A stretch of DNA of 64,000 bases from positions 62,001 through 126,000 of the forward strand of contig NZ_JOJM01000001.1 in assembly GCF_000720325.1 (NCBI RefSeq). The letters are read 5' to 3'. Source of the stretch: Streptomyces sp. NRRL B-1347 (GTDB lineage Bacteria; Actinomycetota; Actinomycetes; Streptomycetales; Streptomycetaceae). The stretch's first letter is position 1. Each line of letters starts with the position of its first letter. Below are positions 51,636 through 59,896 of this stretch, in pieces. Under the pieces are notes generated by a model that had not been told where the DNA came from, did no database searches, and was given only the letters and a program-made list of their open reading frames with translations. The position numbers and the translations under genes are program-made.

Positions 51636-52165
51636 CCGCCCGCGTCACGCTCGTCCGGGGCGACATCACCGAGCAGCACGCCGACGCCATCGTGAACGCG
51701 GCGAACTCCTCGCTGCTCGGCGGCGGCGGTGTCGACGGCGCCATCCACCGCCGCGGCGGCCCCGAGATCCTCGCCCACTGCCGCCGTCTGCGCGCAGGGC
51801 ACTACGGCAAGGGACTCGCGACCGGCCAGGCGGTGGCCACGGTGGCCGGGAAGCTGGCCGCCGCGCACGTCATCCACACCGTCGGGCCCGTCTGGTCCGC
51901 GACCGACGACCGCTCCGCGCTGCTGGCCTCCTGCTACCGCGAGTCCCTGCGGATCGCCGCCGCGCTCGGCGCCCGTACGGTCGCCTTCCCGGCGATCTCG
52001 ACGGGCGTGTACCGCTGGCCGATGGCGGACGCGGCCCGGATCGCGGTCCGCACGGTACGGGAGACCTTGGCGGCGGCCCCGGGAGCGGTGAGCGAGGTGC
52101 GGTTCGTCCTCTTCGACGAAGCGGCGTACGAGACGTTCGAGAGCGCCCTGGCAGCCGAAGGTTGA
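51632..52165 (+). CDS. Macrodomain protein (O-acetyl-ADP-ribose deacetylase-like)
   Basis: A 177-residue single macrodomain of the MacroD/YmdB type: [37 protein letters not shown] (adenine/ribose loop), [10 protein letters not shown], and [13 protein letters not shown]. It binds ADP-ribose and probably removes acetyl or mono-ADP-ribose from it or from proteins. The conserved Asn and Gly-rich catalytic loop are intact. It overlaps the FAD oxidoreductase by ATGA. Confidence 0.93.
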   Translation: MTARVTLVRGDITEQHADAIVNAANSSLLGGGGVDGAIHRRGGPEILAHCRRLRAGHYGKGLATGQAVATVAGKLAAAHVIHTVGPVWSATDDRSALLASCYRESLRIAAALGARTVAFPAISTGVYRWPMADAARIAVRTVRETLAAAPGAVSEVRFVLFDEAAYETFESALAAEG

Positions 52166-52214
52166 TGTCGGATTCCCGCCAGCCCCGGGGGCGTCGTTCG
52201 CCGATCCTTGAGGC

Positions 52215-53783
52215 ATGCCGACCGTGACGCCCCCCGCCCCCGAGCCGACCGCCCCCACGCCGCGCACCGCCGCGCCCGCGGGGATGCACGGGGACTTCGA
52301 CCGCTGCGTGCGGGCCGTGCGGTCCAAGGACGACCGGTTCGACGGCTGGTTCTTCACCGCCGTCCTGACCACCCGCATCTACTGCCGGCCCAGCTGCCCC
52401 GTGGTGCCGCCCAAACCCGAGAACATGACGTTCTACCCGAGCGCCGCCGCCTGCCAGCAGGCCGGGTTCCGCGCCTGCAAGCGGTGCCGCCCCGACAGCA
52501 GCCCGGGCTCGCCCGAGTGGAACCAGCGCGCCGACCTCGTCGCCCGCGCCATGCGGCTCATCGGCGACGGCGTCGTCGACCGCGAGGGCGTGCCCGGCCT
52601 CGCCGCCCGTCTCGGCTACAGCACCCGCCAGGTCGAGCGTCAGCTGCTCGCCGAGCTCGGCGCCGGACCCCTCGCGCTCGCCCGCGCCCAGCGCGCGCAG
52701 ACCGCGCGGCTGCTCATCGAGACGACCGCGCTGCCCATGGCGCAGATCGCCTTCGCCGCGGGCTTCGCGTCCATCCGCACGTTCAACGACACCGTCCGCG
52801 AGGTGTTCGCGCTCGCCCCGGGCGAGCTGCGGACCCGCGCCGCCCGCCGGGGCCGGGGCCACGGCGGGCAGCCGCCCGCCGCCAACGGCACGCTCTCGCT
52901 GCGGCTGCCGTTCCGGGCCCCGCTCAACCCCGACAACCTCTTCGGCCATCTGATCGCCACCGCCGTGCCCGGCGTCGAGGAGTGGCGCGACGGCGCATAC
53001 CGCCGCACCCTGCGCCTGCCGTACGGGCACGGCGTCGTCGCGCTCACGCCGCACCCCGACCACATCGGCTGCCGCCTCACCCTCACCGACCCGCGCGACC
53101 TGACCCTCGCCATCAGCCGCTGCCGCAGGCTGCTCGACCTGGACGCCGACCCGGTCGCCGTGGACGGCCAGCTGCGCGCCGACCCGCTGCTCGCGCCCCT
53201 CGTCGACAAGGCACCGGGGCGGCGCGTGCCGCGCACCGTCGACGAGGCCGAGTTCGCGGTCCGCGCGGTGCTCGGCCAGCAGGTGTCCACGGCCGCCGCC
53301 CGCACCCACGCCGCGCGCCTGGTCACCGCGCACGGCGAGCCGGTCGACGACCCCGAGGGCGGGCTCACGCACCTGTTCCCGGCACCGGACGCGCTCGCCG
53401 CGCTCGACCCCGAGTCCCTGGCACTGCCCCGCAGCCGCCGCGCCACCCTCATGACCCTCGTACGCCATCTCGCCGACGGCACGCTCCGGCTCGGCGTCGA
53501 GAACGACTGGGAGCGGGCCCGCGCCCAGCTCACCGAGCTGCCGGGATTCGGCCCCTGGACCACCGAGGTCATCGCGATGCGGGCGCTCGGCGACCCGGAC
53601 GCCTTCCTGCCGTCCGACCTCGGCATCCGGCGCGCGGCCCAGGCGCTCGGCCTGCCGCACACGCCCGCCGCGCTCACCGCCCGCGCGGCCGCCTGGCGCC
53701 CCTGGCGGGCGTACGCCGTCCAGTACCTGTGGGCCACGGACGACCACGCCATCAACCGCATCCCCGCGCACCCCACCCCGTGA
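52215..53783 (+). CDS. AdaA-AlkA fusion: methyl-phosphotriester sensor and 3-methyladenine DNA glycosylase
   Basis: A 522-residue three-part protein. Residues 25-100 are the Ada zinc domain with four cysteines (YCRPSCPVV, CKRCRPD), one of which takes methyl groups from DNA phosphotriesters. Residues 105-210 are an AraC-type helix-turn-helix (LAARLGYSTRQVERQLLAEL, QIAFAAGFASIRTFND). Residues 225-520 are an AlkA glycosylase (FRAPLNPDNLFGHLIATAVP, LGQQVSTAAARTHAARLV, HhH LTELPGFGPWTTEVIAMRAL, and catalytic Asp in LPSDLGIRRA). It senses alkylation, activates repair genes and excises alkylated bases. Its stop overlaps the ogt start region (GTGA). Confidence 0.95.
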   Translation: MPTVTPPAPEPTAPTPRTAAPAGMHGDFDRCVRAVRSKDDRFDGWFFTAVLTTRIYCRPSCPVVPPKPENMTFYPSAAACQQAGFRACKRCRPDSSPGSPEWNQRADLVARAMRLIGDGVVDREGVPGLAARLGYSTRQVERQLLAELGAGPLALARAQRAQTARLLIETTALPMAQIAFAAGFASIRTFNDTVREVFALAPGELRTRAARRGRGHGGQPPAANGTLSLRLPFRAPLNPDNLFGHLIATAVPGVEEWRDGAYRRTLRLPYGHGVVALTPHPDHIGCRLTLTDPRDLTLAISRCRRLLDLDADPVAVDGQLRADPLLAPLVDKAPGRRVPRTVDEAEFAVRAVLGQQVSTAAARTHAARLVTAHGEPVDDPEGGLTHLFPAPDALAALDPESLALPRSRRATLMTLVRHLADGTLRLGVENDWERARAQLTELPGFGPWTTEVIAMRALGDPDAFLPSDLGIRRAAQALGLPHTPAALTARAAAWRPWRAYAVQYLWATDDHAINRIPAHPTP

Positions 53784-54307
53784 AGACCCCCGCCCACCCC
53801 GAGACCCCGGGACCCACCGCCATGCACCGTACGCACACCGTCATCGACAGCCCCTACGGGCCGCTCACCCTCGTCGCCACCGACGGCACCCTCAGCGGCC
53901 TGTACATGACCGAGCAGCGCCACCGCCCCGCAGAGGAGACCTTCGGCGACCGCGACCCCGAAGGCTTCGACGCGGCGGCCGAGCAGCTCGCTGCCTACTT
54001 CGCGGGCGAGCTGACCCGGTTCGACCTGCCGCTGCGCCTGGACGGCACCGCGTTCCAGCAGTCCGTCTGGCAGCAGCTCCTGAAGATCCCGTACGGGCAG
54101 ACCCGTACGTACGGGGAGCTCGCCGAGGCCCTGGGCAAGCCCGCCGCCTCCCGGGCCGTCGGCCTCGCCAACGGCAAGAACCCCATCGGCGTCATCGTGC
54201 CGTGCCACCGCGTCATCGGCGCGGGCGGCGGTCTGACCGGCTACGGCGGCGGCCTCGACCGCAAGCGGCGGCTCCTGGAGCTGGAGAGCGGGACGGCCCT
54301 GTTCTGA
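53780..54307 (+). CDS. ogt: Methylated-DNA--protein-cysteine methyltransferase
   Basis: A 175-residue protein if translated from the GTG that overlaps the AlkA stop, or 161 residues from ATG 53822, where similarity to the family begins (HTVIDSPYGPLTLVATDGTL). The C-terminal domain has FQQSVWQQLLKIPYGQTRTY, the helix-turn-helix ALGKPAASRAVGLANGKNP, and the suicidal methyl acceptor IPCHRV-type motif VIVPCHRVIG. It removes O6-alkyl groups from guanine in one irreversible step. Coupling to AdaA-AlkA makes this an alkylation-repair operon. Confidence 0.93.
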   Translation: MKTPAHPETPGPTAMHRTHTVIDSPYGPLTLVATDGTLSGLYMTEQRHRPAEETFGDRDPEGFDAAAEQLAAYFAGELTRFDLPLRLDGTAFQQSVWQQLLKIPYGQTRTYGELAEALGKPAASRAVGLANGKNPIGVIVPCHRVIGAGGGLTGYGGGLDRKRRLLELESGTALF

Positions 54308-54338
54308 ACCGGTCCGGGATTTCTTGAGCTGTGGGCTC

Positions 54339-54668
54339 TCAGCCGGTCCCGTCCGCGCCCGCCCCGGAGTCGGCGAGCTCCGCGATCACCTCGGCGTGAC
54401 AGGGCTCCGGCACGCACCAGCACCCCAGGCGGTGCCCCCGCAGCGCGGGCAGCAGCGCGAGCAGGTCGGGGCGGCTGAGCAGGTGGTCCCGGTACATGGC
54501 CACGACCTCCTCCCGCGTCCCGTCCTTGCCGGGCCGGAAGGGGCTGGCGAGGGGGGACCCCTTCAGGTGCCAGCCGCCCCGGTGCATGGCCCGGCCCACG
54601 TAGACCACGTCGGCGTAGTCCGGGTCCTCCCGGTGCCCCTTGAGGTTGACGACGGTCGTACGGCTCAT
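54339..54668 (-). CDS. DUF4326 protein
   Basis: A 109-residue protein with the DUF4326 pattern: VVYVGRAMHRGGWHLKGSPL, ASPFRPGKDGTREEVVAMYR, and a Cys-rich C-terminal LRGHRLGCWCVPEPCHAEVI. The family is common in phages and actinobacteria and lacks an assigned function; CWC-x4-CH could bind metal. Its ATG overlaps the stop of the PaaI thioesterase (ATGA on the minus strand). Convergent with ogt. Confidence 0.9.
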   Translation of the reverse strand: MSRTTVVNLKGHREDPDYADVVYVGRAMHRGGWHLKGSPLASPFRPGKDGTREEVVAMYRDHLLSRPDLLALLPALRGHRLGCWCVPEPCHAEVIAELADSGAGADGTG

Positions 54669-55216
54669 GACGCGGCTCCCTCCGGACGCGGCGCCGCGAA
54701 GATCGCGCAGGTCGTCGTGGCGTGGGCGTGGAGCTTGCCGTCGGCGACGTTGACGACGCGGGCCTCGGCGGTGGCCGTGGTCCTGCCGACGTGGACGGCG
54801 GTCCCCGAGCAGCGCAGCCGCGGCGTGTCCGCGAACACGGGACGGACGAAGTTCACGCTGAGCTGCGTCGTGGTGTAGGCCCGGCCCGGGGGCAGCAGGG
54901 TCGCCACCGCGCAGCCCAGGGCGGAGTCGAGCAGCGTGGCCAGGAAGCCGCCGTGCACCGTCCCCATGGGGTTCAGGAGGTGCTCGCCGGGGTCGCTCTC
55001 GAACACCGCCGTGCCCTCGCCGAACTCCACCAGGCGGTAGCCGAGCGTCGAGCCGATGGGCGGCTCCGGGAGCTCCCCGGCGAGGATCTTCCGCAGCAGC
55101 TCGGGACCGCTCACGTCGCCCGCGTCGGCCCAGGGCACCGGCGGCTGCCAGCGGTGCGTGCGGACGCGCGGCCCGTCCGGGTCCGGCTGCCCTGCCCGCC
55201 CTGCCTGCGCTGTCAT
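54665..55216 (-). CDS. PaaI-family hotdog thioesterase (second copy)
   Basis: A 183-residue protein started at ATG 55216 with GGAG eight bases upstream. An N-terminal extension (VPWADAGDVSGPELLRKILA) precedes the hotdog domain with LLNPMGTVHGGFLATLLDSA (HGG motif), and TTTQLSVNFVRPVFADTPRL. Such proteins hydrolyse acyl- or aryl-CoA. It is distinct from the 144-residue protein at 7983. It is coupled by overlap to the DUF4326 gene. Confidence 0.88.
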   Translation of the reverse strand: MTAQAGRAGQPDPDGPRVRTHRWQPPVPWADAGDVSGPELLRKILAGELPEPPIGSTLGYRLVEFGEGTAVFESDPGEHLLNPMGTVHGGFLATLLDSALGCAVATLLPPGRAYTTTQLSVNFVRPVFADTPRLRCSGTAVHVGRTTATAEARVVNVADGKLHAHATTTCAIFAAPRPEGAAS

Positions 55217-55317
55217 CGGAACGCTCCGTCCTTCGGCCCCGCGCGCGCCGTCCGGCCCGCGCCGCTCTCCTTCGACTCTGGCTTGCTCCGGCGTCGGCCG
55301 CGCGCCGAACGCGCGGG

Positions 55318-55812
55318 TCAGCGGGCCCGGTGGCCGTCCTCGAGCTCCACCGCGCCGCCGCCCGCCGCCAGCACGTCGAGCGCGGCCCGCAGCCGGCGCG
55401 CGAGCGGCCCCGAGAGGTACGGCTCCAGGTCCTCGGGGGCCACCAGGCGCCAGGACAGCAGCTCTTCCTCCTGGAGCCGGATGGCCGCGAACCGCTCGTC
55501 GGGAAGCACCCCGCCGTCGTACACGAAAGCCACCAGCGGCGGCCGCTCGTCCGTGCCCGGCACCCAGTCGACCACCAGGAGGCCGCCGACCTCGACGTCC
55601 AGACCGACCTCCTCGGCGGTCTCGCGCCGCGCGCCCTGCCGCGGCGTCTCGCCGTCGGCCGACTCCACCCCGCCGCCCGGAAGCGTCCACTTCTCGCGGT
55701 AGTTGGGCTCGACGAGCAGTACGCGGCCCGCCGGGTCCCGGATGACGGCGGCGGCTCCGGCGAGGACCCGGGGGAGGCCCGCGATGTACGCGGCGTAGTC
55801 GAGAGTCGTCAC
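55318..55812 (-). CDS. Nudix hydrolase
   Basis: A 164-residue Nudix protein from a GTG at 55812. The Nudix box is LPGGGVESADGETPRQGARR followed by ETAEEVGL. It keeps the RExxEExG catalytic core, but two residues are inserted between the GG and the first Glu relative to the canonical spacing. It should hydrolyse a nucleoside diphosphate linked to another moiety, or act in house-cleaning. TACCCT seven bases before the GTG suggests a leaderless start. Substrate unknown. Confidence 0.9.
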   Translation of the reverse strand: MTTLDYAAYIAGLPRVLAGAAAVIRDPAGRVLLVEPNYREKWTLPGGGVESADGETPRQGARRETAEEVGLDVEVGGLLVVDWVPGTDERPPLVAFVYDGGVLPDERFAAIRLQEEELLSWRLVAPEDLEPYLSGPLARRLRAALDVLAAGGGAVELEDGHRAR

Positions 55813-55874
55813 GCAGGGAAGGGTAGCCCCGCGCGGCCGAGCCCCGGAGTGGCAGTCGGCCCCTCTGGGTGGTC

Positions 55875-57584
55875 TCACTCGTCCGTTCTGCCCCGGGACC
55901 TCGCGATCCGGCGGAGTCGGGGGTGCCGGTCGGCCGACTGCGTCGTCATGGCGTCGCCGACCATCGCCCGCACCGCGTCCCGCAGCCCGTGCAGGGCCGT
56001 GTGCCGCGCGGGCCCCGCCCCCGGGTCCACCCTGAGCTCCTTCAGGAGCGCCCAGCACAGCGCCAGCATGACGACGACGAACGGCAGGGCCACCAGGATG
56101 GTCGCGCTCTGCAGGGACTTGAGGCCGCCCGCGACGAGCAGCACGGCGGCCACCGCCGACATCAGCGCGCCCCAGGTGACCACGAGCCAGGTGGGCGGGT
56201 GCAGCGAGCCGCGGCTGCTGAGCGAGCCCATCACGAGCGAGGCGGAGTCGGCGCTGGTGATGAAGTACGTCATGACGAGGACCATCGCCACCCACGAGGT
56301 GACCGTGGTCAGCGGGAGGCCGTCCAGCATGGCGAACAGGGACGCCTCGGCGCCCTCCTTGGCCTTGGCCGCCATGTCCACCGCGCCGGTCACGTCGAGC
56401 CGGATGCCGGTGCCGCCCATGACGCAGAACCACACGACGGTCGCCCCGCTCGGCACGAGCAGCACCCCGATGAGGAACTCCCGGATCGTACGGCCGTGGG
56501 AGATGCGGGCGATGAACGTGCCGACGAACGGCGCCCAGGACAGCCACCACGCCCAGTAGAAGATCGTCCACGCGCCGAGCCAGGTGCTGTCGGTGAAGGC
56601 TCCGGTGCGCGTGGCCATCGGCAGGAGCTCGTGCAGGAAGCCGCCGACGCTCGCCGGGATCGCGTCCAGGATGAACACGGTCGGGCCGAGCACGAAGACG
56701 AACAGCATCAGGAGGGCGGCGAGCGCGAGGTTGAGGGTGCTGAGCCACTTCACACCGCGGTGCACCCCGGAGAAGGCGGAGAGCACGAAGGCCGCGCCGA
56801 GCGAGACGATGATGATCAGTTGGAGGGTGGTGCTGTCCTCGACGCCCGCGGTGAGGTGCAGCCCGGTGGCGACCTGGAGCGCGCCGACGCCGAGGCTCGT
56901 GGCGGTGCCGAAGACGGTCGCGAAGACGGCGAGCAGATCGATGACCCGGCCGGGCCAGCCGGCCGCCCGCGCCTCGCCGATCAGCGGCACGAAGACCGAG
57001 CTGAGCCGGTTGCCGCGGCCCTTGCGGAAGCCCGCGTAGGCGAGGGCGAGGCCCGCGATGCCGTAGATCGCCCATGGCGTCAGGGTCCAGTGGAAGAAGG
57101 AGTACTCGAAGGCGACGCGGGCGGCGCCCCCGGTGCGGGGCTCGGCGCCGGACGCGGGCGGCGGGTCCAGGTAGTGCGTGAGCGGCTCCCCGACGCCGTA
57201 GAACATCAGGCCGATGCCCATGCCCGCGCTGAACATCATCGCGATCCAGGCGAGGTTGGTGAACTCCGGCTCGGAAGTGTCGGCACCGAGCCTGATCCGG
57301 CCGAAGCGGCCGACCGCGAGCAGCACGCACAGGACCAGGAAGACGTCGGCGGCGATCACGAAGAGCCAGGCGAAGTTGTCCAGGACCCAGGAGAGGGCGG
57401 AGCCGGTCGTGCTCTCGAAGGACCTCTTGCCGATGGCCGCCCAGGCGACGATCCCGAGGGCGCCGATGCCCACGACGGTGAAGTCGGGGGAGCCGTCGGC
57501 GGCGGAGCCGGGCGGAGGGGGCGGCTCCGACGGGCCGCCGGGGGGTCCGTCGGGCAGCGGTTGATCGATCATTTCCGTGCTCAT
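55875..57584 (-). CDS. BCCT-family betaine/choline/carnitine transporter
   Basis: A 569-residue, 12-helix secondary transporter. The BCCT signature is in AWIAMMFSAGMGIGLMFYGV and FHWTLTPWAIYGIAGLALAY, and helix 8 has the Trp-rich substrate box TIFYWAWWLSWAPFVGTFIA. The N-terminus is Pro-rich (PPGGPSEPPPPPGS) and the C-terminus charged, as in osmosensing BetP-like carriers. It takes up glycine betaine, choline or similar osmolytes with sodium or protons. It is divergent from the glycerate kinase (156 bp between them) and ends 62 bp upstream of the Nudix gene. Confidence 0.93.
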   Translation of the reverse strand: MSTEMIDQPLPDGPPGGPSEPPPPPGSAADGSPDFTVVGIGALGIVAWAAIGKRSFESTTGSALSWVLDNFAWLFVIAADVFLVLCVLLAVGRFGRIRLGADTSEPEFTNLAWIAMMFSAGMGIGLMFYGVGEPLTHYLDPPPASGAEPRTGGAARVAFEYSFFHWTLTPWAIYGIAGLALAYAGFRKGRGNRLSSVFVPLIGEARAAGWPGRVIDLLAVFATVFGTATSLGVGALQVATGLHLTAGVEDSTTLQLIIIVSLGAAFVLSAFSGVHRGVKWLSTLNLALAALLMLFVFVLGPTVFILDAIPASVGGFLHELLPMATRTGAFTDSTWLGAWTIFYWAWWLSWAPFVGTFIARISHGRTIREFLIGVLLVPSGATVVWFCVMGGTGIRLDVTGAVDMAAKAKEGAEASLFAMLDGLPLTTVTSWVAMVLVMTYFITSADSASLVMGSLSSRGSLHPPTWLVVTWGALMSAVAAVLLVAGGLKSLQSATILVALPFVVVMLALCWALLKELRVDPGAGPARHTALHGLRDAVRAMVGDAMTTQSADRHPRLRRIARSRGRTDE

Positions 57585-57740
57585 GCCGCCCCACTATGGG
57601 CGGCTATGCACCGGTTCTTCCGGCTGACGCGCCGTTCTTGCGCCCAGGTGGCCATGGGCAGGGGGCCCTTCCTGCGGTTATGGTCGCTGCGGCGCGACTG
57701 CCTTGACGCGAGCAAGGCCCGGAAGCAAGGGGAATGCACG

Positions 57741-58934
57741 GTGGCGGACGCTGCAGGGACGACAGCTCATGACGGGGGCCGCGAGGCGGGGCGCGGCGAC
57801 GGCCGCGGACACGTGCTGATCGCCGCGGACAAGTTCAAGGGGTCGCTCACGGCCGTACAGGTCGCCCAGCGCGTGACGGCGGGCCTGCGCCACGTCGTGC
57901 CGGACCTGCCGGTGCGCGCGCTGCCCGTGGCGGACGGCGGCGACGGCACGGTCGACGCGGCCGTCGCGGCCGGGTTCGAGCGCAGGGAGGTGCGCGTCAC
58001 CGGGCCGCTCGGCGACGAGGTCACGGCGGCGTACGCGCTGCGCGACGGCACGGCGGTCGTGGAGATGGCCGAGGCGTCCGGCCTGCAACGACTGCCCGAC
58101 GGCGCCTTCGCGCCGCTCACCGCCACGACGTACGGCACGGGCGAGCTGATCCGCGCCGCCCTCGACGCGGGCGCGCGCTCGATCGTCTTCGGGGTCGGCG
58201 GCAGCGCGACCACGGACGGGGGCGCGGGCATGCTGGCCGCGCTCGGCGGGCGGTTCCTGGACGCGGCCGGGCAGCCGGTCGCACCCGGCGGCGGGCCGCT
58301 GCGCGACCTGGAGTCCGCCGATCTGTCCGGGCTCGACCCGCGCCTGAAGGACACCGGGATCGTGCTCGCGAGCGACGTCGACAACCCACTGACGGGCCCC
58401 AAGGGCGCCCCCGCGGTGTACGGCCCGCAGAAGGGCGCGTCGCCCGCGGACGTGGCGGCGCTCGACGCCGCGCTCGCGCACTTCGCGCGGGTGCTCGCCG
58501 AGTCGGTGGGGCCGCGGGCCCTGGAGCACGCCGACGCGCCCGGCGCGGGCGCCGCGGGCGGCATCGGCTACGGCGCCCTCGTGGGGCTCGGCGCGTCCTT
58601 CCGGCCCGGCATCGAGGTCATGCTGGACGTCCTCGGCTTCGCGCCCGCCCTCGCCGGGGCGCAGCTCGTCATCACCGGCGAGGGCTCCCTCGACGAACAG
58701 ACCCTGCACGGCAAGGCGCCCGCCGGGGTCGCCGCCGCGGCCCGCGCCGCCGGGATCGAGGTCATCGCCGTCTGCGGACGCCTGGCCCTGTCGCCGACTG
58801 CCCTGGGCACGGCGGGCATCCGCCGCGCGTACGCCCTGACGGACCTGGAGCCGGACGTCCGGCGCTGCGTGGCCGAGGCGGGCCCGCTCCTGGAACGCCT
58901 GGCCCAGGGCATCGCCCGGGACTACCTGAGCTGA
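57741..58934 (+). CDS. Glycerate kinase (GlxK/GarK type)
   Basis: A 397-residue enzyme of the glycerate kinase type-1 fold. The GTG start is eight bases after AAGGGG. Family text: LIAADKFKGSLTAVQVAQRV, LPVADGGDGTVDAAVAAGFE, GVGGSATTDGGAGMLAALGG, ASDVDNPLTGPKGAPAVYGP, and TGEGSLDEQTLHGKAPAGVA. It phosphorylates D-glycerate to 2- or 3-phosphoglycerate with ATP, linking glyoxylate or photorespiratory-type carbon to glycolysis. A strong hairpin follows the stop. Confidence 0.93.
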   Translation: MADAAGTTAHDGGREAGRGDGRGHVLIAADKFKGSLTAVQVAQRVTAGLRHVVPDLPVRALPVADGGDGTVDAAVAAGFERREVRVTGPLGDEVTAAYALRDGTAVVEMAEASGLQRLPDGAFAPLTATTYGTGELIRAALDAGARSIVFGVGGSATTDGGAGMLAALGGRFLDAAGQPVAPGGGPLRDLESADLSGLDPRLKDTGIVLASDVDNPLTGPKGAPAVYGPQKGASPADVAALDAALAHFARVLAESVGPRALEHADAPGAGAAGGIGYGALVGLGASFRPGIEVMLDVLGFAPALAGAQLVITGEGSLDEQTLHGKAPAGVAAAARAAGIEVIAVCGRLALSPTALGTAGIRRAYALTDLEPDVRRCVAEAGPLLERLAQGIARDYLS

Positions 58935-58973
58935 CCGGTCCGGCGGGCCGGACGGCACCGCGCACAGCAGAAA

Positions 58974-59014
58974 GCCGGGTGGGCCCGAACCACGAGGATT
59001 CAGGCCCACCCGGC
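58974..59014. terminator. Hairpin terminator between glycerate kinase and pssA
   Basis: Perfect 12-bp arms GCCGGGTGGGCC (58974-58985) and GGCCCACCCGGC (59003-59014) around a 17-base loop, between the two convergent stop codons. It can serve both transcripts. Confidence 0.65.
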
Positions 59015-59032
59015 CACAGAGGTCACGCGAGG

Positions 59033-59896
59033 CTACGGCAGCTGTGCCGCCCGGGCCTCCCGCCGGTTGTCCCGGAAGTTGTTCACCCGCCGAGCCGTGG
59101 CGAAGAGCGGGATCACGGCCCCGAGCACCAGCTGGAGCGCGCAGCCCGTCTGGAGCAGCAGCTGCCCGCCCGGCGCGTCGAAGGCCCATGCCGCGAGCAG
59201 CCCCATCGCGGAGACGATCCACGCCAGCATGGCCACCGCGAGCGGCCCGCGCGGCTTCGGGTACTCGACCCGGCTGACCATCAGCCACGCCGTGCCGATG
59301 ATCGCGAGGAGCGTGGCCACGAAGGGCAGCTCCAGGAGCACGATCGAGACGACCGTGAGCGCCCCGAAGGGCGACGGCATCCCCTGGAACACCCCGTCAC
59401 GCAGCGTCACGCACGAGAATCTCGCGAGCCGTAGCACCACCGCCAGGAGGACCACGATCGCGCCCACCGCCGCGACCCGCTGATGCGCGTCGTCGGCGAC
59501 CATCCCGTACACGAGCACGAAGTACGCGGGCGCGAGCCCGAAGCTGATCAGGTCCGAGAGGTTGTCCAGCTCCGCGCCCATCGGCGAGGACCGCAGCTTG
59601 CGCGCGACGAGGCCGTCGAACAGGTCGAAGACCGCCGCGCAGAGCATCAGGATCACGGCCGTGGCCGCGCTGTGCCGGGCCATGCCCGACTCGTCACTGC
59701 CCGTGAGGTGCGGGATGAGGATGCCGGTGGTCGTGAAGTACACCGCCATGAACCCGCACGTGGCGTTACCGAGCGTGAGGGTGTCCGCTATCGACAGGCG
59801 CAGCGACAGCGGCATGTCCTCGTCGGCGTCGTCCACCGCGTCGACGGCCTCGGGCACCCAGCCGCTCGTCTGCGCCTCGGGATCAGTCACGGTCAA
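59033..59896 (-). CDS. pssA: CDP-diacylglycerol--serine O-phosphatidyltransferase
   Basis: A 287-residue membrane enzyme of the CDP-alcohol phosphatidyltransferase family. The motif D-x2-DG-x2-AR-x8-G-x3-D-x3-D is complete in FDLFDGLVARKLRSSPMGAE followed by LDNLSD. About seven hydrophobic helices are present. It makes phosphatidylserine from CDP-diacylglycerol and serine in the membrane. TTG 59896 is used because a G-rich ribosome site lies about eight bases before it; GTG 59890 is an alternative. Either way it overlaps the end of psd, so the two are translationally coupled. Confidence 0.94.
   Translation of the reverse strand: MTVTDPEAQTSGWVPEAVDAVDDADEDMPLSLRLSIADTLTLGNATCGFMAVYFTTTGILIPHLTGSDESGMARHSAATAVILMLCAAVFDLFDGLVARKLRSSPMGAELDNLSDLISFGLAPAYFVLVYGMVADDAHQRVAAVGAIVVLLAVVLRLARFSCVTLRDGVFQGMPSPFGALTVVSIVLLELPFVATLLAIIGTAWLMVSRVEYPKPRGPLAVAMLAWIVSAMGLLAAWAFDAPGGQLLLQTGCALQLVLGAVIPLFATARRVNNFRDNRREARAAQLP

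Noticed and set aside
55869..57740. A very long open frame on the plus strand running antisense through the BCCT and Nudix genes into the glycerate kinase
   Set aside because: Composition is Arg/Gly/Asp/His-rich with no domain, as expected for the antisense frame of a GC-rich gene; only the part from GTG 57741 is a real protein.
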